This document shows positions 8,487 through 20,320 of a stretch of DNA of 64,000 nt, piece after piece. Under the pieces are notes generated by a model. The model saw nothing but the letters and a program-made list of their open reading frames with translations, was not told where the DNA came from and did not search any database. The DNA lies in assembly GCA_046351325.1 (NCBI GenBank), contig JAXLYR010000003.1, positions 930,001-994,000 on the forward strand, written 5' to 3'. A program made the position numbers and the translations under genes. Numbering within the stretch: the stretch's first letter is position 1; every line of letters starts with the position of its first letter. Source of the DNA: Xiheicaenibacterium sp046351325. Lineage in GTDB: Bacteria; Myxococcota_A; Polyangia; Polyangiales; Polyangiaceae.

Positions 8487-9659
8487 GTGGTCCCCCTCCA
8501 ATACAATGTTCGCAGCTTGTTCGTCCGCCGCATCAACTCGTTCGCGACGCTCTTCGGGGTAGCGCTCGTCGCGCTCGTGTTCTCGGGGGCTCAAATGCTC
8601 GCAGCCGGCGTCGAGCGCACGGTCGCAGGCCGCGGCCGAGACGACGTCGCGATCATCGTGCGGCGCGGCTCGGAGTCCGAGCTCACCAGCACAGTAGAAG
8701 ACAGCGCCGTCGCGGTCGCGCTCGCTCGCCCCGAGGTCGCTCCGTCGAGCGCAGGCGCCAATCCTGTCGCGGCCGCCGAGGTCGTCGTCGTCGCCGCGCT
8801 GCCGAAGGTCGGCGCCAAAGGTTTCAGCAATGTCACCTTGCGAGGGGTCGAGTCGCGCTCGGCGAGCCTGCGACCGGCCCTCGAGCTGGTGGAGGGTCGC
8901 TGGCCAGCACCGAACTCGGAGGAGGCCATGGTCGGGCGCCGGATTCGCGGTCGGTTCCAAGGCTTGACCATCGGCGACAGCTTCGAATTGAGGAAGAACC
9001 GTCCAGTCCGCGTCGTCGGCGTGTTCGCGGACGACGGGGACGCCTCGGAGTCCGAGGTGTGGATGGACCGCGAGGTCTTGCGCGCGGCCTTCGGCCGACA
9101 AGGGTCGGTGTCCTCGTTGAGGGTCCAGCTGACCTCGCGCGACACGTTCGATTCGCTCCAAACCGCGCTCGAGGGTGACAAGCGCCTAGGTGTCAGCGTG
9201 CTCCGAGAGCGCACGTTCCTCGAGCGCCAGAGTCAGGGCCTCGGGGTGTTCATTCGGGTCTTGGGGACCGTCGTCGCGGTGCTGTTCTCGATTGGGACGA
9301 TGATCGGAGCGATGATCACGATGCACGGCTCGGTCGCGCACAGGCGGCGAGAGATTGGCACGTTGCGGGCGCTCGGCTTCTCGAGCGCGAGCATCCTGAC
9401 GGGCTTCCTCGCCGAGGCCGTCGTGCTCACGTCCGCGGGCGGGCTCGTGGGCAGCGTGGCCGCGCTCGGGCTGTCCCGGTTCGAGGTGTCGATGATCAAC
9501 TACGCGAGCTGGTCGGAGCTCGTCTTCACGTTCGCCCCGACACCCGCCATTCTGCTGTCGTCCATCGCGTTCGCGATGTTCATGGGCCTCGTGGGAGGCC
9601 TGCTCCCCGCGGTGCGCGCGGCGCGGATCCCACCGCTCGAGGCGCTGCGCGCGCGTTGA
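8487..9659 (+). CDS. FtsX/MacB-family ABC permease (second of two)
   Basis: 390 residues with the same plan as the preceding permease: N-terminal helix FATLFGVALVALVFSGA, periplasmic domain at about 45-265, three C-terminal helices and the closing motif GGLLPAVRAARIPPLEALRA. The gene begins with GTG 22 bp after its partner and ends the exporter operon. Its TGA is the left end of a palindrome that also contains the stop of the convergent gene. Confidence 0.9.
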   Translation: MVPLQYNVRSLFVRRINSFATLFGVALVALVFSGAQMLAAGVERTVAGRGRDDVAIIVRRGSESELTSTVEDSAVAVALARPEVAPSSAGANPVAAAEVVVVAALPKVGAKGFSNVTLRGVESRSASLRPALELVEGRWPAPNSEEAMVGRRIRGRFQGLTIGDSFELRKNRPVRVVGVFADDGDASESEVWMDREVLRAAFGRQGSVSSLRVQLTSRDTFDSLQTALEGDKRLGVSVLRERTFLERQSQGLGVFIRVLGTVVAVLFSIGTMIGAMITMHGSVAHRRREIGTLRALGFSSASILTGFLAEAVVLTSAGGLVGSVAALGLSRFEVSMINYASWSELVFTFAPTPAILLSSIAFAMFMGLVGGLLPAVRAARIPPLEALRAR

Positions 9660-9670
9660 CAATGTTGTCA
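9657..9670. repeat. 14-bp palindrome spanning two convergent stop codons
   Basis: TGACAATGTTGTCA has TGACAA and TTGTCA arms. The left TGA is the stop of the permease and the right TCA is the stop (TGA on the minus strand) of the DUF2330 gene. It is one of several similar palindromes at convergent junctions in this window. Confidence 0.75.
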
Positions 9671-11317
9671 GAGTTGAGGCGGGCGGCGGCGCCGTCGCGC
9701 CCTCAACACGAACGCCAGCCCGAGCGCCGACATCCCGCCGAACGCGCCGTGGCTGCTCTTCTGTCCAATCGCCGAGCACCAGCAGGAGTCCGAGCCCGAG
9801 TCGCTCGACCGAGCGGACGGTCCACAAGGGGCGTTCACGCTGGCCTCCGCTACCAACCAATTGGTGACCTCCTCTCCGGCGCGCGCCCGGAGCTCGAGGT
9901 CCTTTTCGAGGGCGTCTCGGGTGAGGAAGGCCTCCATTCGAGTGACCCAAACGTCGGCCGGGTGCATCCCGATCATCGCCGCTGACAAGTCTGTATAGTC
10001 TTTACAGGTGAGCGAGTTCGCGTCCAGCACGCGTGAGCTCGATTGGAGCTCGGGCACGACAGAAGGACAGGTCGGTGGGGAGACCCCGTCGAGCGCCTGC
10101 GCGTCCGCGAAATAGAGGTCTGCGAGGTTCGTGGCGCTGCCCGAGCTGCTCGCACCACCGTCGCCGTTGAAATCGGAGCCGCCCACTCCCGAGACTGGAG
10201 GATTGGGCTCTGCGCCGCCAGCGCCGCCAGTCGCGATCGCTCCACCCGCGCCCCCAGCGCCTCCCGCGCCGCCTGCGCCGCCGCCGCCGCCTGCGCCGCC
10301 CGCACCCCCAGCTCCACCACCTCCCGCGTCGGGCGGGGATTCGACGGGGACAACATCGTAATAGGCGGTCTCGTTGTCGGGTGTCGTGGTCGTCTCCGAG
10401 AACGCTCGGAGTCGGGCGTAGGTCGTCACCCAGCGGTCCTTCGCGAGGGCTCGCTCGCGCAAGCCAGTATAGTTGGACGTCGCTGCTTGCCAGTCCCACA
10501 CGAGCGCGTTGGGATCGACCTCGCGATTCTCGAAATTGGCGGCCTCATAGCGACCCTCTCCAATGACGTAGAGCACCAGCGAGGTCTTCGCCCCCGTGCC
10601 GGCCGCGACCATTCGCAGGGGGAGGGTCGGGCCCGCTCCGGGCATGACGACGCGGACGGGCTGCATCTGGCGAATACCGACCCCGGGCGCGAGGCGCAGA
10701 GCGATGAAGTCGAACCCGCCCATCGCGTAGTCGTCGAGGATGGGTTGGATGTCGTCGGGGATGGCGTATCCGTGGTCGATCAGCCAGTCGCCGAGCGAGG
10801 CTCCCTCCTCGGCTCGCAAGATGACAGCCTCGTAAGGACCGACCGTCGCTTGGTGCACGACGGTGACTCCCTGTTCGTGGCCCTGCGATTCGCCGTCCTC
10901 GGGGTCGACGGCGTCGCCGCCATAGTCGCTGCCCATCGACATCCCACAACCCGAGCTCGAGGTCTCGTATTGTCGAGAGCTGCCGTTGCACGTCAGGACC
11001 CGGCTCATCACCCGCGTGGACGTCACAGCCTCGAGCGACTCGAACCAGGCGTCATTGGACAGCTCGAGCGACGCGCCGGGGCGCACTGGCAAGACCCAGG
11101 CGAAGTCCTCTGGCGCCCCATCGTATTGTACTTGGTCCCAAAGCACGCTGCGCTCGGACGAAATGGAGAGCGCCATTCGGTGGCCCGTCACCACCGAAGG
11201 CTCGGGGTCTGTCGCCCCGTGAAAGCAGCCACCACAAGCTCTGGCCTGCTGGCTCGGTAAGACGAGGCCCATCCCCAAGGCTGATCCCAAAATCATACCG
11301 GCGAGTCGTCGACTCAT
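9668..11317 (-). CDS. DUF2330 surface protein with MYXO-CTERM-like tail
   Basis: ATG at 11317 is preceded by a strong GGAGG site and opens a signal peptide (LAGMILGSALGMGLVLPSQQ) that ends just before ACGGCFHG, the usual start of mature DUF2330 proteins. The domain spans about 25-330 (MALSISSERSVLWDQVQY, FAWVLPVRPG). A Gly/Ala-rich linker follows at about 335-400. The C terminus has CWCSAIG, a hydrophobic segment and an Arg run, matching the MYXO-CTERM plan for anchoring at the myxobacterial cell surface. The function of DUF2330 is not known to me. It is transcribed toward the exporter operon. Confidence 0.85.
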   Translation of the reverse strand: MSRRLAGMILGSALGMGLVLPSQQARACGGCFHGATDPEPSVVTGHRMALSISSERSVLWDQVQYDGAPEDFAWVLPVRPGASLELSNDAWFESLEAVTSTRVMSRVLTCNGSSRQYETSSSGCGMSMGSDYGGDAVDPEDGESQGHEQGVTVVHQATVGPYEAVILRAEEGASLGDWLIDHGYAIPDDIQPILDDYAMGGFDFIALRLAPGVGIRQMQPVRVVMPGAGPTLPLRMVAAGTGAKTSLVLYVIGEGRYEAANFENREVDPNALVWDWQAATSNYTGLRERALAKDRWVTTYARLRAFSETTTTPDNETAYYDVVPVESPPDAGGGGAGGAGGAGGGGGAGGAGGAGGAGGAIATGGAGGAEPNPPVSGVGGSDFNGDGGASSSGSATNLADLYFADAQALDGVSPPTCPSVVPELQSSSRVLDANSLTCKDYTDLSAAMIGMHPADVWVTRMEAFLTRDALEKDLELRARAGEEVTNWLVAEASVNAPCGPSARSSDSGSDSCWCSAIGQKSSHGAFGGMSALGLAFVLRARRRRRPPQL

Positions 11318-11425
11318 GAAAAACCTCCAAGAATGACTGATTAAGACTGCAGACTGCCGAAAAGCAGCAATCGACGAGCCGCCGGGGCGCTCGCGCAACC
11401 GACCAATCCTGGACTATCTGGAAGT

Positions 11426-11450
11426 GTGGCGTGACAGTGACGCCACTGTC
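11426..11450. other. Two overlapping, mutually exclusive inverted repeats
   Basis: GTGGCGT (11426-11432) can pair with ACGCCAC (11440-11446) around the loop GACAGTG. That loop, GACAGTG (11433-11439), can instead pair with CACTGTC (11444-11450). Both helices are 7 bp and perfect. The site lies upstream of the DUF2330 gene and downstream of the SRPBCC gene. Confidence 0.5.
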
Positions 11451-11469
11451 GCGGCGACGTCGCGCGAAA

Positions 11470-11913
11470 TCAGTCTATTGACTCCAATATGCGCTTGAGC
11501 GCGGCGAGGTCCTTCTGGTTGGCGCGGCGCATGGCGCTCACCATGAGCGGCGCCGCCAATCTGCCGAAGCCAGCGGGCTCTCCCCGGTTTTGGAGCGTCA
11601 TCCGCGTGCTGTTCTCGGCGTCGGCCTCCCAAGTGTAGATCGTCTCCATCGGGAAGGGGCCCTCGCTCGTGCGCATGACCAGCCTGCGCTCGGGGACGAA
11701 CTCTGTAATGACATACGTGTAAGCGAGGCGGCGCCCGAGGAACCGCGCGACGAACGCGATCTGCGAGCCGACCGTGAGGGGCGGCGCAGTCTTCCACTCC
11801 ACAGTCTTGATGTTCGAATACCAGTTTGGAGCATTGTCCGGTGCGCTCGCGTAGGCCGCCACGGTGGGCAGGGGACGATGAATGACGATGGTGGTGGCGA
11901 CGTCGACGGACAT
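11470..11913 (-). CDS. SRPBCC (START-like) family protein
   Basis: 147 residues from ATG at 11913; an upstream extension would be antisense to the divergent LysR gene. The sequence is typical of polyketide-cyclase/SRPBCC proteins: a first beta strand with VDVATTIVIHRPLPTVAAYA, then NAPNWYSNIKTVEWKTAPPLTVGSQI split across two strands, and a C-terminal helix MRRANQKDLAALKRILES. These cavity folds bind small hydrophobic ligands. It is divergent from a LysR regulator with 46 bp between starts, which suggests LysR control, though the ligand is unknown. Confidence 0.8.
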   Translation of the reverse strand: MSVDVATTIVIHRPLPTVAAYASAPDNAPNWYSNIKTVEWKTAPPLTVGSQIAFVARFLGRRLAYTYVITEFVPERRLVMRTSEGPFPMETIYTWEADAENSTRMTLQNRGEPAGFGRLAAPLMVSAMRRANQKDLAALKRILESID

Positions 11914-11959
11914 GCTGAAGCTGCTTGTAGCGCCTCGAACACGTCGAGACAATCCAGCT

Positions 11960-12943
11960 ATGACGAGCCGTAGCGTCCCGAATCTGAGACAATCGACCGA
12001 GGCCTCGCGCCGAACCGTCTCGCTCGAAGACATGCGGTTGTTCGCGGCGGTGGCCACCGCGGGTGGGTTCACGCAGGCAGCGCGGGCCTTGGGTGTTCCC
12101 AAGCAAACGCTGAGTCGCAGGGTCGCTGGCCTGGAGGAGGTCCTCGGGGTCGCGCTCCTCTTGCGGTCCACGCGTCGCGTGAAGCTCACGGATGCTGGAG
12201 CGGCCTACAGAGAGCGCTGTGAGGAGCTCGTCCGCCTCGCGGCCGACGCCAATCGCGCGGTCGCCGAGGTGCACGAGGTCCCGCGCGGGCTCCTGCGCGT
12301 CACCGCGGATCCAGTCTTCGGGGATGCGTTCGTGACGGCCCTCGTGAACGAGTACGCGACAGCTTGGCCCGAGACGCGGCTGGACGTGATGCTCACGCGT
12401 CGCCACGTGGATCTCGTGGAGGAGCGCTTCGACGTCGCGTTTCGCGTGGGGCGACCCGACGACGCGTCGCTCTCGGGGGTGGCGCTCGGGCCTGCGCGGG
12501 TCCGGCTCTGCGCGAGTCCCGCGTACGTCGCGCGTCGAGGCACCCCCAAATCAGCCGAGGATCTCGCGCGGCACGACTGCATCGTCGTCACCGACGGCGG
12601 CGTCGTGCACCAGTGGCCCGTCCCGTCCGCGGCCGGACCACGTCGCGTCTCTGTTGCCCCGCGGCTCACCTTCACGAGCTTCGCGATGGCCCACGCTGCG
12701 GCCCTCGCCGGGCTCGGCGTCGCCCTTTTCCCGGAGTTCGCGTGCGCGGACGATCTGCGCCGAAAGCGGCTCATCACCGTGCTCGGCCAAGCGGCGATCG
12801 ACGTGGGATCGGTGTGGCTTCTCTATCCGGCGCAGCGCTTCATGCCTGCGCGCACGCGAGCGTTCGTCGACTTGGCGCGCGAACGCTTCGCACGCGAGGG
12901 AGCGTTGGGCGCGCGCTCAGCGCGACGTCGGAAGGTCGGGTAG
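11960..12943 (+). CDS. LysR-family transcriptional regulator
   Basis: ATG at 11960 is preferred; an in-frame ATG at 11882 would put the start inside the divergent gene. The N-terminal winged helix has LRLFAAVATAGGFTQAARAL-like spacing (MRLFAAVATAGGFTQAARAL) and PKQTLSRRVAGLEEVLGVAL. Residues about 90-300 form the two-lobe effector domain of the DsdC/GcvA-like type. LysR regulators usually control the divergent neighbour, here the SRPBCC gene. The last 27 bp overlap the convergent kinase gene. Confidence 0.9.
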   Translation: MTSRSVPNLRQSTEASRRTVSLEDMRLFAAVATAGGFTQAARALGVPKQTLSRRVAGLEEVLGVALLLRSTRRVKLTDAGAAYRERCEELVRLAADANRAVAEVHEVPRGLLRVTADPVFGDAFVTALVNEYATAWPETRLDVMLTRRHVDLVEERFDVAFRVGRPDDASLSGVALGPARVRLCASPAYVARRGTPKSAEDLARHDCIVVTDGGVVHQWPVPSAAGPRRVSVAPRLTFTSFAMAHAAALAGLGVALFPEFACADDLRRKRLITVLGQAAIDVGSVWLLYPAQRFMPARTRAFVDLARERFAREGALGARSARRRKVG

Positions 12944-15900
12944 GCCCCAGGCCTTCGCGAGGGCGAGCGTGCGCGCGTTCTCTCCGACGGCCTCGAGGAA
13001 GCTGCTGCGCCAGAGCGGTGAGCTGATGTTCGCCGCGCGCTCGATCAATCTGCGGCGCGCGGCGTCGATCGCGCGCCGAGCTTCCTCGCGCCGGTTCGCG
13101 GCGTAGAGGGCCTCGGCGTAGACGAGGCGCACCATGGACTCCTGCTCCTCGAGGCTGCCGACCTTCGCGATGAGCTCGAGCGCGGGGCTCGAGTGCTCGA
13201 TCGCGCTCGCGGGGTCGCCGCGCAGGAGCGCGATCTCCGCGAGCGTGCCCCAGGCCTGCGCGCGGTCGGGTGCGGATCCGGCGACCTCGAGCGCGCGCAG
13301 CGCCTCGGCCTCGGCTTGATCGAAGCTCTTCGCACCGGCGTAGACGCGCGCGAGGTACATGCGAGACGCGGCCTCGAGCCGGCGATCGCCGCCGCCGGCG
13401 AACGCGTTCACCGCGGCGGTCTCGTAAGCCACGGCGTCGGCGAAGTTGCCTTGGAGGAAGCACACGAGCCCGAGGTTCTGGTTCGCGAGCGCGAGCGACG
13501 CCGAGAGGCCGGCCTTCTTCGAGGCGCGCAGAGCCTCACGCAGGACGAGCGCCGCGGCAGAGACCGCACCGAGCTCGATGCACGCGGCCGCGACAGTCGA
13601 GCGCGCCATGCTCGCGTTGCGGATGTCGCCGGCCTCGTCGAAGTGTTTGACCGCGGCCTCGGCCTCCTCGAGCTGCTTCGAGAGATCGCCGCGGAGGAGG
13701 TGATCGACCGAGCGAACCCAGTGCAGCCAAGCGCGCACGCGGAGGCTCAGCCCCTCGGGCGCGAAGGCGTCGAGCCGCGCGAACGCGATCGCCGCGGCGT
13801 CGCGACGACCCGCGTAGAGCAGCTGTCGCGCGAGCTCGGCGAAGGCCTGCGCGAACGCGCTCCGCGCTTCGGGCTCGACGCGTTGGAGCGTGGCCTCCAG
13901 CGTGCGAAGGACGGCGACGAGCTGCGTGTGATGCCCTGTCCGCCCGTACGCGGACGCGAGGATGCGCGCGGAGTCGCACCACGCGGCGCTCCCTGGAGCG
14001 AGGCACTCTTGCGCGTCGGCTGCCGGGGCGATCGCCTCGACGGGGCGCGCGCTCTCGAGCTCGATCTCGGCGCGCAAGAGGAGGAGCTTGCCGCGGAGCT
14101 CACCAGCGGGGCTCGTCGCGAGGCCTCGCTCGATGTGCGACCGCGCGGACGCGACGTCGTTGCCCTCGAACGCGGCGGAGGCCGCGCGCAGGTAACAAGC
14201 GGTCGCGCGCTCCGGTGCGCCGGCGCGCACGTGATGCTCCGCTAGCGCGATCGGATCGGTCGAGCCCGTCTCCTCGAGGAGCTTCGCGGCGAGCTTGTGC
14301 CCGAGCTGCCGATCCGCGTCGGTCAGCATCATGTACGCGGCCTCGCGCACGAGCGTGTGGCGGAAGGCGTAGGCCTCCGCGGCGAGCGGCGTCGCGGGCC
14401 GATGTTCGATGAGCTCGCTCGCGAGCAGCTTCTTGAGGTGATCGTCGAGCCGCTCGCGCAGCGGGCGAGGGTCGAGCGAAGCGTCGGTCGAAGCCTTCGA
14501 TCCGCCGAGGAGCGCGCGGACGCCGGCCGCGGTGAACGTCGTGCCGAAGACGCTCGCGGCGCGAAGCACGCGGCGAACCTCCGCCGAGAGCGCCGAGAGT
14601 CGCGTCTGCACCATCGCGAGCACGGACTCGGGCAGCGTGTCCTTGCCGCGCTCGACGATCGCGCGGAGGAGCTCCTCGAGGAAGAACGCGTTGCCCTCGC
14701 TCCGCTCGGTGAGCATCGTGAGGAGCTCGGGCGTCGCGTCCTCTTGAAGCACGGCGCGCACGAGCTTCTCGCAGGCCTTCCGAGACAGCGGGCGGAGCCG
14801 CACCTCGGTGAGGCCGCGCTCGGCCCAGAGCTTCGGGAACAACTCGTGGACCTCGGGGCGCGCGAACGCGACCACGAGCAGCGCGACGTCGGCGAAGTTG
14901 CGGAGCGCGGCGTCGAGGACGTCGACGCTCGGCAGGTCGCCCCACTGCAGATCGTCGAGCAAGAGGACCGTCGTCCGCTGCGAGGTCTCCGCGCGCAGCC
15001 AGTGCTCGAACGCGCGCCGCATCTGATCCCCCATGAGGAGCGGGCTCGCGCGCGCCTCGAGCACGGTCCGAGAGACCTCGTCGCCGGGCAGCTGTGCTCC
15101 TAACATTTCTGTAAGAAAGCTCGCGGTCTGGACGATCGCGGCGCGATCGCGATCACCGAGATCGTGGAGGCGCGCCTCGATCCGGCGCGTGATGAGCGGC
15201 GGTGGATCCTGAGGCTGGACGCCGGCCGCGGCCTTGATCAGCTGCGCGACCAACCCGAACGGCGAGCCGCGCGTGAGCTCGTCACCGCGTGCGCCGAGCA
15301 CCGTCACGCCCTCCGCGTGCGTCGCGAGTCGGTTCGCGAGCTCGCGCCGCAGCCTGCTCTTCCCCAGGCCAGCAGGCGCCGTCACGATCATCGCCTGCGC
15401 GCACGGCTCGGTCGCGCACTGGGTGAACACGCTCTCGAGCTGCGCGAGCTCGCCCTCGCGCCCGACGAGCGGTGTCGCGCGTCCGAGCAGCGTTCTGCCT
15501 TGGATTTCGACGTGCGCGACCTCGCGCAGGAGCACGTGGGGTGAGGCGACGTCGTCCGCGACCGCGCGGCGTTCGAAGCGCGCGTCGAGCAGGGCGTGGA
15601 TCGCCGGATCGATGACGACGCCCTCCTCCTGACCGAGCAGGCTGACCGCGCGGTCGATGACCTCGCCGACGGGGAGCGCCCCCGCGAGGATGGCGCGGCC
15701 CGCGGCGACCGCGATGAACGCGTCCGGCATCAGCATGTGGACGGCGAGCGCTGCGCTCGCGGCGCGCGCGGCCTGATCGGTGGCTTCTCCCTCGTGAAAG
15801 AGGAGCAGGATCGATCCGTCGGCGACGACCTCGAGCGACGCGCCGTGGTGCTTCGCGGCCTCTCTCAAGAGCTCGAGCTCGCGCTCTGCGCGGCGCGCGA

Positions 15901-16933
15901 CCGCGTCGTGATCGAACCCCGCGCTCGGGAGCGTCGTCCGCGCTGGGCCTGGCTTCGCGAGCACCAAGCAGAGGATGCGTCGCTCGTTGCCCGTGAGCGC
16001 TGCGCCGCCCATCCGGCTCACAGGACCAGGCTCGGACTCGACGGGTGGCGCGATCGCCTCGAGCTCGAGCAACACGGCGTGCCCATCCGCGGGCCGATCC
16101 GCAGGCGATTTCTGCAGGAGGCGCGCGACGAGGTCGACGATCGGCTCGGGGAGCTCCGCGCGCAGCTCGTCGAGGCGCGGCGGCTCCTCGAGCACGACCT
16201 TGAGCAAGAGGCCGAGCGGATCGTCGGCCGTGAAGGGGAGGCGACCCGCGAGGCAGCGAAAGAGCACGCAGCCGAGCGCGTAGACGTCCGCGCGCGCGTC
16301 GACGTCGCCGGAGCCGCGCGCTTGCTCGGGCGACATGTACCCGGGCGTGCCGAGCATCATGCCCGTCGACGTGAGCTCCGCGGCCGATCGGAGCCGCGCG
16401 ATCCCGAAGTCGACGAGGCTCGCGCGACCGAGATCGCCAGCCTCGAGGATGATGTTGCTCGGCTTGAGATCGCGGTGAACGACGCCGATCGCGTGCGCTG
16501 CGGCGAGCGCGGTCGCGAGCCGCTTACCGAGCAGCAGAGCCTCGGGCACGGTGAGGCTGCTGTTCTCCGACTTCTCGAGGCGCTTCTGGAGGCTCTCGCC
16601 GTCGAGCCACTGCATCGCGAGGTAGCGCTGCTTCTCGACCAAATCCTCACGCGGTGGCGCGCCGGGTGGGCCAGGTGGGAGCGAGCGCGTGACGAGCGTC
16701 TCGCCGTGCGCCACGTAGGCCGCGATCGCAGGGTGGCTGAGCTTCGCCAGGACCTCGGCCTCGCGCTCGAAGCGCTGGATCTGCTCGCGCAGCATCATGT
16801 GCGCGTGCAGCAGCTTGAGCGCGACCGTCGAGCCTGTCTGTCGATCGATCGCGCGATAGACGCGGCCCATCGCGCCCTGGCCGATGACCTCGAGGAGCTC
16901 GAACCGATCCGCGACGAGAGGCTTCGCTGCCAT
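12917..16933 (-). CDS. Ser/Thr protein kinase fused to cyclase-like, AAA ATPase and TPR regions
   Basis: 1338 residues. Kinase at about 10-280 with all catalytic parts: GQGAMGRVY, VALKLL, HRDLKPSNI, VDFGIARL, GTPGYMSPEQ. Residues about 315-470 look like a class III adenylate/guanylate cyclase fold (ILCLVLAKPG, GASLEVVADGSILLLF) without clear metal-binding residues. An AAA_16-like ATPase follows from about 490: VGREGELAQLE, Walker A APAGLGKSR, Walker B VLLLDDLQWGD. The last about 500 residues are TPR-like helices. This kinase-ATPase-TPR plan is common in myxobacteria and suggests a cytoplasmic signal integrator. It lies 69 bp downstream of sucD on the same strand. Confidence 0.92.
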   Translation of the reverse strand: MAAKPLVADRFELLEVIGQGAMGRVYRAIDRQTGSTVALKLLHAHMMLREQIQRFEREAEVLAKLSHPAIAAYVAHGETLVTRSLPPGPPGAPPREDLVEKQRYLAMQWLDGESLQKRLEKSENSSLTVPEALLLGKRLATALAAAHAIGVVHRDLKPSNIILEAGDLGRASLVDFGIARLRSAAELTSTGMMLGTPGYMSPEQARGSGDVDARADVYALGCVLFRCLAGRLPFTADDPLGLLLKVVLEEPPRLDELRAELPEPIVDLVARLLQKSPADRPADGHAVLLELEAIAPPVESEPGPVSRMGGAALTGNERRILCLVLAKPGPARTTLPSAGFDHDAVARRAERELELLREAAKHHGASLEVVADGSILLLFHEGEATDQAARAASAALAVHMLMPDAFIAVAAGRAILAGALPVGEVIDRAVSLLGQEEGVVIDPAIHALLDARFERRAVADDVASPHVLLREVAHVEIQGRTLLGRATPLVGREGELAQLESVFTQCATEPCAQAMIVTAPAGLGKSRLRRELANRLATHAEGVTVLGARGDELTRGSPFGLVAQLIKAAAGVQPQDPPPLITRRIEARLHDLGDRDRAAIVQTASFLTEMLGAQLPGDEVSRTVLEARASPLLMGDQMRRAFEHWLRAETSQRTTVLLLDDLQWGDLPSVDVLDAALRNFADVALLVVAFARPEVHELFPKLWAERGLTEVRLRPLSRKACEKLVRAVLQEDATPELLTMLTERSEGNAFFLEELLRAIVERGKDTLPESVLAMVQTRLSALSAEVRRVLRAASVFGTTFTAAGVRALLGGSKASTDASLDPRPLRERLDDHLKKLLASELIEHRPATPLAAEAYAFRHTLVREAAYMMLTDADRQLGHKLAAKLLEETGSTDPIALAEHHVRAGAPERATACYLRAASAAFEGNDVASARSHIERGLATSPAGELRGKLLLLRAEIELESARPVEAIAPAADAQECLAPGSAAWCDSARILASAYGRTGHHTQLVAVLRTLEATLQRVEPEARSAFAQAFAELARQLLYAGRRDAAAIAFARLDAFAPEGLSLRVRAWLHWVRSVDHLLRGDLSKQLEEAEAAVKHFDEAGDIRNASMARSTVAAACIELGAVSAAALVLREALRASKKAGLSASLALANQNLGLVCFLQGNFADAVAYETAAVNAFAGGGDRRLEAASRMYLARVYAGAKSFDQAEAEALRALEVAGSAPDRAQAWGTLAEIALLRGDPASAIEHSSPALELIAKVGSLEEQESMVRLVYAEALYAANRREEARRAIDAARRRLIERAANISSPLWRSSFLEAVGENARTLALAKAWGLPDLPTSR

Positions 16934-17002
16934 TGTCGAGCTCCAGCGCCGGGCGCGAGTCGCCCTGTTCCCCCGACCTCGCGCCCCGTTCCCCCCGCGT
17001 TC

Positions 17003-17911
<909 letters not shown>

Positions 17912-17941
17912 CGGAAGTCTCCTAACCTCTCGCGCTCGAAC

Positions 17942-19132
<1,191 letters not shown>

Positions 19133-19215
19133 GGCGGGAGGCGCACCCTATCACAAAGGGTCCCGCTGAGATCCCGTGCGGGCGCGCGTCCCCGCTCGGT
19201 AGACTCACGCACAGC

Positions 19216-20202
19216 ATGCTCCGCTATGGCACTTTGAGTCTGCAGTTTGCCCTTGTCTTGTCGGGCTGCGGCTCCTCCGACGCGACCCGCACCTCACGCG
19301 CCGAGAGCACCGCCAGCGCATCCCAAAGTGTCAGCGCGAGCGCCGCGCCCTCGGCGAGCGAGGCCCCACTTGTCGCCTCGTCGTCGGTCGCGACCACCCC
19401 GCCCGAAGGCGACTGTCCCGCGGACATGATCCTCGTCGATACCGGCTTTTGCCCGAACGTGTCGCGCAATTGCCTGAAAGACGAATACACCAAAGCCAAC
19501 AAGATCACGATCTGCCACAAGTTCGCTGAGAAGCCGCCTGTCTGCCAAGGCAAAGAGCGCCGGCAGCGCTTCTGTATAGATACCTACGAATACCCCAACA
19601 AGAAGGGCGCGCGCTCGCCTGTCATGGTCGATTGGCACGACGCGATGGCCATCTGTCAGGGGGACGGCAAGCGACTTTGCTACGAGAGCGAATGGACGGC
19701 TGCCTGCGAGGGGCCCGACAAGCTGCCATTCCCCTACGGCTATACGCGCGACCCCACCAAGTGCAATATCAATAACCCCTACGTCGAGCCCAGCCTCGAG
19801 CGCATGTATTCCAAGAACCCGGCCATCTTCGACCCCGAGCTCACGCACCTCGATCAGGGGGTCCCGAGCGGCTCCCGCGAGGGCTGCGTCAGCGGCTTCG
19901 GCGTTCACGACCAGCCAGGCAACGTCGACGAGTGGGTGATCCTCGACACCCCGCGCGGAAAGGGCGGCTCGGCCGGGCTCAAGGGCGGCGCTTGGGGCTA
20001 TGTGCGGAACGCCTGTCGCCCCGTGACCACGAGCCACGCGGCCGAGTTTACTTACTACTTCGTAAGCTTTCGCTGCTGCGCCGACGCGAAGCCCGGCGGC
20101 GCCGCCGAGCCCACGCCCTGGGCGCACCCTCCGTTGCCCAAATCACGCAAGACCCCCGAGACAGCCTTCCGCGGGTGGACTCCAAAAACAAAAGAGGATT
20201 GA
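19216..20202 (+). CDS. SUMF1/formylglycine-generating-enzyme-like lipoprotein
   Basis: ATG at 19216 opens a lipoprotein signal (LQFALVLSGC); an in-frame extension upstream is antisense to sucC. After a Ser/Ala-rich linker the rest is an FGE-sulfatase/C-type-lectin-like fold: MILVDTGFCPN, FCIDTYEYPNK, YESEWTAACEG, GNVDEWV, and the end SFRCCADA. Many Cys residues are present. Myxobacteria have many such lipoproteins with no sulfatase partner, so I do not claim formylglycine synthesis. No sulfatase gene is nearby. Confidence 0.85.
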   Translation: MLRYGTLSLQFALVLSGCGSSDATRTSRAESTASASQSVSASAAPSASEAPLVASSSVATTPPEGDCPADMILVDTGFCPNVSRNCLKDEYTKANKITICHKFAEKPPVCQGKERRQRFCIDTYEYPNKKGARSPVMVDWHDAMAICQGDGKRLCYESEWTAACEGPDKLPFPYGYTRDPTKCNINNPYVEPSLERMYSKNPAIFDPELTHLDQGVPSGSREGCVSGFGVHDQPGNVDEWVILDTPRGKGGSAGLKGGAWGYVRNACRPVTTSHAAEFTYYFVSFRCCADAKPGGAAEPTPWAHPPLPKSRKTPETAFRGWTPKTKED

Positions 20203-20226
20203 GCCACCCTCCCCACCCAATATCAC
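20199..20226 (+). promoter_or_regulatory. Candidate sigma-70-like promoter upstream of the permuted tRNA
   Basis: TTGAGC (20199-20204), a 16-bp spacer and TATCAC (20221-20226) could drive transcription of the following RNA region. It overlaps the stop of the preceding gene. The match to consensus is moderate only. Confidence 0.3.
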
Positions 20227-20320
20227 CGTTGGCTGGGCGCTACCGCGCCAGGACTCGTTCGCTGGTCTGCGGTCGTCAGTCTGGGCTGTCAGTTTGGGGC
20301 CGCGCGTGCGTCGCTGAGGA

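Noticed and set aside
10200..10330. GC-rich imperfect repeat as a structural DNA element
   Set aside because: It is the codon-level signature of the Gly/Ala linker of the DUF2330 protein.
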